A DNA stretch of 5,357 nt from Thiomonas sp. (GTDB lineage Bacteria > Pseudomonadota > Gammaproteobacteria > Burkholderiales > Burkholderiaceae_C), in NCBI GenBank assembly GCA_027451915.1, contig DAIDHU010000424.1:1-5357 (forward strand), written 5' to 3'. The notes under the pieces are model-generated. The model was not told the origin of the DNA, ran no database searches, and saw nothing but the letters and a program-made list of their open reading frames with translations. Within the stretch, counting starts at the first letter, position 1; each line of letters starts with the position of its first letter. Positions 5,258 through 5,357 of the stretch are shown piece after piece. Both the position numbers and the translations under genes were made by a program.

Positions 5258-5357
5258 TCAGCCCGTGGTGCCGTTGCGACGCGCGGGCGCCGCGCCCCGC
5301 GAGGAGCCGCGGCCGCCATCGCGACGCGGCTGCGCGTCGTTGCGCCGGGGCTGGCCC
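5258..5357 (-). CDS. C-terminal tail of an Arg/Gly-rich protein, possibly a DEAD-box RNA helicase; 5' part outside window
   Basis: On the minus strand one frame is open from the window edge to a TGA at 5258-5260. It gives 32 residues rich in Arg, Gly, Asn and Gln (including QPRRNDAQPRRDGGRG and ending RRNGTTG). Twenty-nine of the 32 codons end in G or C, and the tail is low-complexity, basic and without hydrophobic residues. Such tails are typical of betaproteobacterial DEAD-box RNA helicases of the RhlE type, where they help bind RNA; other RNA-binding proteins also carry them. No catalytic motif lies inside the window, so identity is inference. A competing minus-strand frame across the same bases (4945-5319) runs deep into waaF and is judged a shadow. 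The stop codon sits 74 bases from the waaF stop, making the two genes convergent. Confidence 0.55.
   Translation of the reverse strand, partial: GQPRRNDAQPRRDGGRGSSRGAAPARRNGTTG

Noticed and set aside
4945..5319. Minus-strand open frame (124 residues) across the waaF 3' end and the right edge
   Set aside because: Mostly opposite conserved waaF codons, Arg/Ala/Pro-rich, and it conflicts with the better-biased minus-strand frame that ends at 5258.
1..5357. Mobile element, CRISPR array, tRNA/rRNA, phage or defence genes
   Set aside because: No transposase or integrase motifs, spaced repeat arrays, paired terminal repeats, or RNA gene signatures were seen; the major genes are all common chromosomal families of uniform composition.

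Overview
The window is a GC-rich (roughly 70% by eye), gene-dense chromosomal segment. It reads as ordinary core genome of a betaproteobacterium, most likely Burkholderiales and plausibly Comamonadaceae. This rests on the protein sequences (RadA, IlvE, the CHCC zinc-finger protein and WaaF all have their proteobacterial forms), the extreme G/C bias at third codon positions, and my recollection that ilvE, a small zinc-finger gene and waaF are neighbours in that group. The taxonomic call is inference.

Layout, left to right. The 3' two thirds of radA (+ strand, cut by the window edge) ends at 988. It converges across 27 bases on a minus-strand gene for a fused membrane/ATPase ABC transporter of the SbmA/BacA-YddA type (1016-2785). 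The junction holds an 11-bp tandem repeat able to form a small hairpin. A 113-bp divergent intergenic region, the only AT-rich patch in the window, separates the transporter from a plus-strand gene set: ilvE (2899-3840), a 66-residue CHCC zinc-finger protein (3898-4098) and waaF (4098-5183). The zinc-finger stop and the waaF start overlap as TGATG. After waaF lie a perfect 10-bp GC-rich inverted repeat and then, converging from the right edge, the last 32 codons of an Arg/Gly-rich minus-strand protein that may be a DEAD-box RNA helicase.

Functions: RadA processes recombination intermediates in DNA repair. The ABC protein is an inner-membrane transporter of unknown substrate. IlvE performs the last step of valine, isoleucine and leucine synthesis. 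WaaF adds the second heptose to the lipopolysaccharide inner core. The role of the zinc-finger protein is not established. No pathway obviously joins ilvE and waaF, so the operon looks like a conserved housekeeping arrangement.

I found no mobile element, CRISPR array, RNA gene, phage gene or defence system, and nothing that amounts to a new biological system. The points most worth a second look are the translationally coupled zinc-finger/waaF pair, the four-cysteine cluster near the WaaF C-terminus, the repeat-bearing AT patch upstream of ilvE, and the partial gene at the right edge.
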